From positions 1 through 9,101 of the forward strand of contig CANHFN010000028.1 in NCBI GenBank assembly GCA_947459935.1: 9,101 bases of DNA, in the 5' to 3' direction. Made by a program: the position numbers and the translations under genes. The stretch is from Actinomycetota bacterium (GTDB lineage: Bacteria > Actinomycetota > Actinomycetes > Nanopelagicales > Nanopelagicaceae). The notes below the pieces were generated by a model. That model had not been told where the DNA came from and made no database searches. It saw only the letters and a program-made list of their open reading frames with translations. Below are positions 6,475 to 9,101 of this stretch, piece after piece (within the stretch, counting starts at the first letter, position 1; each line of letters starts with the position of its first letter).

Positions 6475-7143
6475 CTAGTGCAACTGGCTTTTTGAGGGAA
6501 CAAAGCGATCTATTGCAATAATCGTTACCAATAATGCGCTGCCAACAAAAAGGCCACCTAATAGATCACTAAACCAATGTGTCTGACGGATTAAAGAAAC
6601 AACACAAACAGTCAAGCTGATTAAGACAACTCCTGCACTTGCTAAACGGCCTTGATACCGATCGACTTTTGCATATCTATAGATCAAGTAGGCCAATATC
6701 CCCCACGATAAAACTGCGTTAGTTGCATGACCACTTGGATATGACATGCCGCCCGCGTGCAATAAATCAAACCCATCTCGGGGTTTAGTGCGGCCTAACA
6801 AAATTTTCACGGACCCGACAATTAGATTTAATGAGAGCAAAGAAAGAAGAGCTAAGTTGAGCGGGCGCCAAGTTCTGAATTTATAAGCAATAAAGGCAGC
6901 TGCAAGCAACAGAACTGTTGCTGTTAACCCTCGAAGACCTAAGTCATCTAAGCGCCTCAAGATAAACCCCGCCCAGCCTTCAAATTGAGGCTTTGGCTGA
7001 CTATTTATCTTTTTGTCATAACTTACGAGTGGTCCGTAGGTATAAACCTGCTGTGTTACAAATATGAATCCAGCAAACAACAAAAAGGCCCAACGCAATG
7101 CGCGATCCATTTGCCTACGGCGATTTTGATCTACATCTTTCAT
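6475..7143 (-). CDS. PAP2-family integral membrane phosphatase
   Basis: A 222-aa membrane protein with about six hydrophobic segments (roughly 14-33, 70-88, 95-112, 143-157, 168-186, 194-212) and the three PAP2 motifs. Motif 1 is K113...K120-P121 (canonical KxxxxxxRP, here Lys for Arg). Motif 2 is YPSGHATNAV (PSGH at 136-139). Motif 3 is RQTHWFSDLLGG (Arg186, His189, Asp193). Such enzymes remove phosphate from lipid phosphates or pyrophosphates, for example undecaprenyl pyrophosphate, phosphatidic acid or phosphatidylglycerophosphate. The substrate cannot be told from sequence. Position between glmS and acpS/alr makes undecaprenyl-pyrophosphate recycling for wall synthesis a reasonable guess, but a guess only. 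The ATG overlaps the glmS stop (TAATG), implying coupled translation. A Met at residue 12 is an alternative start, but the first ATG fits the coupling. Confidence 0.88.
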   Translation of the reverse strand: MKDVDQNRRRQMDRALRWAFLLFAGFIFVTQQVYTYGPLVSYDKKINSQPKPQFEGWAGFILRRLDDLGLRGLTATVLLLAAAFIAYKFRTWRPLNLALLSLLSLNLIVGSVKILLGRTKPRDGFDLLHAGGMSYPSGHATNAVLSWGILAYLIYRYAKVDRYQGRLASAGVVLISLTVCVVSLIRQTHWFSDLLGGLFVGSALLVTIIAIDRFVPSKSQLH

Positions 7144-8981
7144 TATTCCACCGTTACGGATTTAGCCAGATTTCGCGGCTGATCAACATCATTGCCTCGA
7201 ACAACTGCCATTTCATATGCAAACACTTGCAGTGGAACAGTTGCTAAAACTGGTTGGAACAATGCTGGAGCCACAGGAATGCGAATAACATGTTCTGCTC
7301 CTTCAACATGTGCACCTTCTTCAGCGATAACGATTACGCGAGCACCACGGGCCTTGACCTCTTGAATATTGCTCAACATTTTTTCATCTAGAGCATGCTC
7401 ATGGCCTGCAGGCAATATTGCAATAACCGGTGTTCCTTGATCAATAAGTGCAATCGGTCCGTGCTTTAACTCTCCCCCGGCAAAACCCTCTGCATGAATA
7501 TAGGCAAGCTCTTTTAATTTCAAAGCACCTTCTAGAGCTACTGGATATCCAATGTTTCTTCCCAAGAACAAGACAGTGTTGTTCTGTGCAAAAGTTCTGG
7601 TTAGCGCACGTAAAGGTTCTACGGTTTCTAGAATCTGTTCGATTTTCCCAGGTAACTCAAGTAGTTCCTTATATAGATCCCGTACTTCGTTATCTTTGAG
7701 AGAACCATTTACTTGACCCAAGTGGAGCCCGATGAGATAGACAGCAATCATTTGAGTTAACAATGCTTTTGTAGATGCCACTGCAATTTCTGGGCCCGCG
7801 TGTGTATATAAAACCGCATCTGATTCGCGTGGAATCGTCGAACTGTTTGTATTACAAATTGCCAGAACTCGACCGCCGGCAGCCTTTGCATGGCGCACCG
7901 CCATCAAAGTGTCCATAGTTTCACCAGATTGTGAAATAGCAATAATCAAAGTGCTGGGATCAATAATTGGATCGCGATATCTAAACTCACTTGCTATCTC
8001 TACATCAACGGGAATCTTTGCCCACTTTTCAATCGCATACTTTGCAATCATCCCAGCGTGATATGCCGTGCCGCATGCAATAACAGTGATCTTTTTTAGT
8101 GATCTAATCTCATCATGGCTCATATGCAATTCATCAAGCACAATCTGATTGTTATCACTTAAACGGCCAATTAAAGTATCGGCAACAGCTTTAGGCTGCT
8201 CAAAGATTTCCTTTAACATGAAATGTGCAAAGCCACCCTTTTGAGCTGCACTTGCATCCCACGAGATCTCATATCCCTTAGGAGTCACTATCTTTCCTTC
8301 AATATCTGTAATGACAACACTCGTTGGTGTCATTGTCACAATCTCATCTTGACCTAATTCAATTGCTTTCTTCGTATACTCAATAAAAGCTGCAACATCA
8401 GATGCCATGAAATTTTCGCCGTCACCTAGCCCCACAACAAGAGGCGAATTACGACGTACTCCCACAACCACATCTGGTTGATCTGCATGAATAGCTAATA
8501 ATGTGAATGAGCCACGAAGTGCCTTAACCGCATCTCGCATTGCAGCAGTTAAATCTCCATTGTGCTCTTTACGTAGATCGCTGAGTAAGTGAGCAACTGA
8601 TTCGGTATCTGTTTCAGAAGAAAACTTGTGACCTTTTGCCTCTAGTTGTGTGCGCAGTTCAGTGTAGTTTTCGATAATTCCATTATGGATAACTGCAAGC
8701 TTGCCCTCATTATCAACGTGAGGATGTGCATTTTTATCAGTCGGCCCACCATGTGTTGCCCAACGGGTATGGCCAATTCCGGAATGAACATTTGGCAGCG
8801 ATGCATCAAGTGCGTTTTCAAGATTTGAAAGCTTGCCAGCCTTCTTTTCAATAAATAGTTTGCCTGGCGTACCTAGTGCAATGCCAGCTGAGTCATATCC
8901 GCGGTACTCAAGGCGTCGCAGACCTTCAATTAGAGGGTGCGAAGCAGATTGTGGTCCTGTATATCCCACAATTCCGCACAT
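7143..8981 (-). CDS. glmS: Glutamine--fructose-6-phosphate aminotransferase (isomerizing)
   Basis: Makes glucosamine-6-phosphate from fructose-6-phosphate and glutamine, the first committed step to UDP-GlcNAc for peptidoglycan; cytoplasmic. The protein is 612 aa, close to the E. coli enzyme (609). Met1 is followed by Cys2, the N-terminal nucleophile of class II glutamine amidotransferases. Further glutaminase motifs are LEYRGYDSAG (24-33) and GHTRWATHGGP (70-80). Two SIS sugar-isomerase domains follow, at about 290-420 (CGTAYHAG 303-310, SQSGE 350-354, STKALLTQM 403-411) and about 460-600 (LGRNIGYPVALEGALKLKE, ELKHGP 504-509). The C-terminus NLAKSVTVE carries the conserved catalytic-loop Lys at 607. 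All key residues are present. The start is fixed because Cys2 must follow the initiator Met. It sits 3 nt after glmM, and its TAA shares one base with the next ATG. No sequence resembling the Firmicutes glmS ribozyme can fit upstream. Confidence 0.98.
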   Translation of the reverse strand: MCGIVGYTGPQSASHPLIEGLRRLEYRGYDSAGIALGTPGKLFIEKKAGKLSNLENALDASLPNVHSGIGHTRWATHGGPTDKNAHPHVDNEGKLAVIHNGIIENYTELRTQLEAKGHKFSSETDTESVAHLLSDLRKEHNGDLTAAMRDAVKALRGSFTLLAIHADQPDVVVGVRRNSPLVVGLGDGENFMASDVAAFIEYTKKAIELGQDEIVTMTPTSVVITDIEGKIVTPKGYEISWDASAAQKGGFAHFMLKEIFEQPKAVADTLIGRLSDNNQIVLDELHMSHDEIRSLKKITVIACGTAYHAGMIAKYAIEKWAKIPVDVEIASEFRYRDPIIDPSTLIIAISQSGETMDTLMAVRHAKAAGGRVLAICNTNSSTIPRESDAVLYTHAGPEIAVASTKALLTQMIAVYLIGLHLGQVNGSLKDNEVRDLYKELLELPGKIEQILETVEPLRALTRTFAQNNTVLFLGRNIGYPVALEGALKLKELAYIHAEGFAGGELKHGPIALIDQGTPVIAILPAGHEHALDEKMLSNIQEVKARGARVIVIAEEGAHVEGAEHVIRIPVAPALFQPVLATVPLQVFAYEMAVVRGNDVDQPRNLAKSVTVE

Positions 8982-8984
8982 TTT

Positions 8985-9101
8985 TTACCCCAGTTCGTTT
9001 TTAACTACATCTGCAAGCTGCTGTGCAACTTCTTGCGCAAGGCTATCACTGGAGGCTTCAACCATGACTCTTACCAGGGCTTCAGTGCCAGATGCTCGCA
9101 A
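8985..9101 (-). CDS. glmM: Phosphoglucosamine mutase, C-terminal end only (5' part outside window)
   Basis: Only the last 38 codons and the TAA stop lie in the window. The enzyme converts glucosamine-6-phosphate to glucosamine-1-phosphate in the cytoplasm, the step after GlmS on the way to UDP-GlcNAc. The visible part contains RASGTEALVRVM, which matches the phosphate-binding loop (RxSGTExxxRVM) near the C-terminus of phosphohexomutases. A short amphipathic helix-like tail ending ...VVKNELG follows. The position after TE is Ala; many homologues have Pro there, but I recall this position varying in Actinobacteria, so I do not treat it as a defect. The stop lies 3 nt before the glmS ATG, so the two genes are almost certainly co-transcribed. 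The glmM-glmS adjacency strongly supports the call, although other phosphohexomutases share the loop. Confidence 0.9.
   Translation of the reverse strand: MRASGTEALVRVMVEASSDSLAQEVAQQLADVVKNELG

Noticed and set aside
6143..6478. 111-codon plus-strand frame opposite acpS
   Set aside because: It covers a certain acpS gene in antisense and its composition is Ser/Ala-rich shadow; no support.
8982..8984. Possible glmS ribozyme/riboswitch upstream of glmS
   Set aside because: Only 3 nt separate glmM and glmS, and the upstream DNA is glmM coding sequence; there is no space for the structure.

Overview
The window is one uninterrupted run of minus-strand genes. It reads like the chromosome of an actinobacterium with a compact, AT-leaning genome; sampled lines give a G+C content in the low-to-mid 40s percent, not counted in full. 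The evidence is the order glmM-glmS-...-acpS-alr, which is typical of Actinobacteria, together with very short or overlapping gene junctions and Ala/Val-rich secretion signals. The small, low-GC freshwater actinobacteria (acI, 'Ca. Nanopelagicales') would fit. That placement is inferred from overall character, not from a marker gene.

The genes are described in transcription order, from high to low coordinates. Region 1 (9101 to about 6121) holds envelope and housekeeping genes: the last 38 codons of glmM, complete glmS (amino-sugar supply for UDP-GlcNAc), a PAP2-family membrane phosphatase, and acpS (holo-acyl-carrier-protein synthase). Region 2 (6124 to 5018) is alr, alanine racemase, which makes D-alanine for peptidoglycan. 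Region 3 (5028 to 206) is a complete ABC importer of the branched-chain/hydrophobic amino acid (HAAT/Liv) family in the order livG-livF-livH-livM-livK: two ATPases, two permeases and a secreted binding protein. Region 4 (206 to 1) is the start of a secreted protein that the window edge cuts off. It has a clear signal peptide, and the text after it resembles the N-terminus of a secreted alpha/beta-hydrolase.

The junctions are tight: glmM-glmS gap 3 nt, glmS-PAP2 TAATG overlap, PAP2-acpS gap 9 nt, acpS-alr ATGA overlap, alr-livG 11-nt overlap, livG-livF 11-nt overlap, livF-livH gap 2 nt, livH-livM 8-nt overlap, livM-livK gap 49 nt, livK-secreted protein TAATG overlap. No gap is long enough for a conventional promoter or terminator except possibly the 49 nt before livK, which holds the strongest Shine-Dalgarno sequence seen here. 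There is no gene-free stretch over 50 nt. I see no RNA gene, insertion sequence, CRISPR array, att site or origin.

Most of the window is ordinary core metabolism. The parts worth a second look are three. A Liv-type importer is fused by overlaps to the cell-wall gene alr. A secreted hydrolase-like gene is translationally coupled to the importer's binding protein, which suggests 'cleave outside, capture and import'. The binding protein and LivG also show unusual features: no lipobox cysteine, and a proline in the ABC signature motif.
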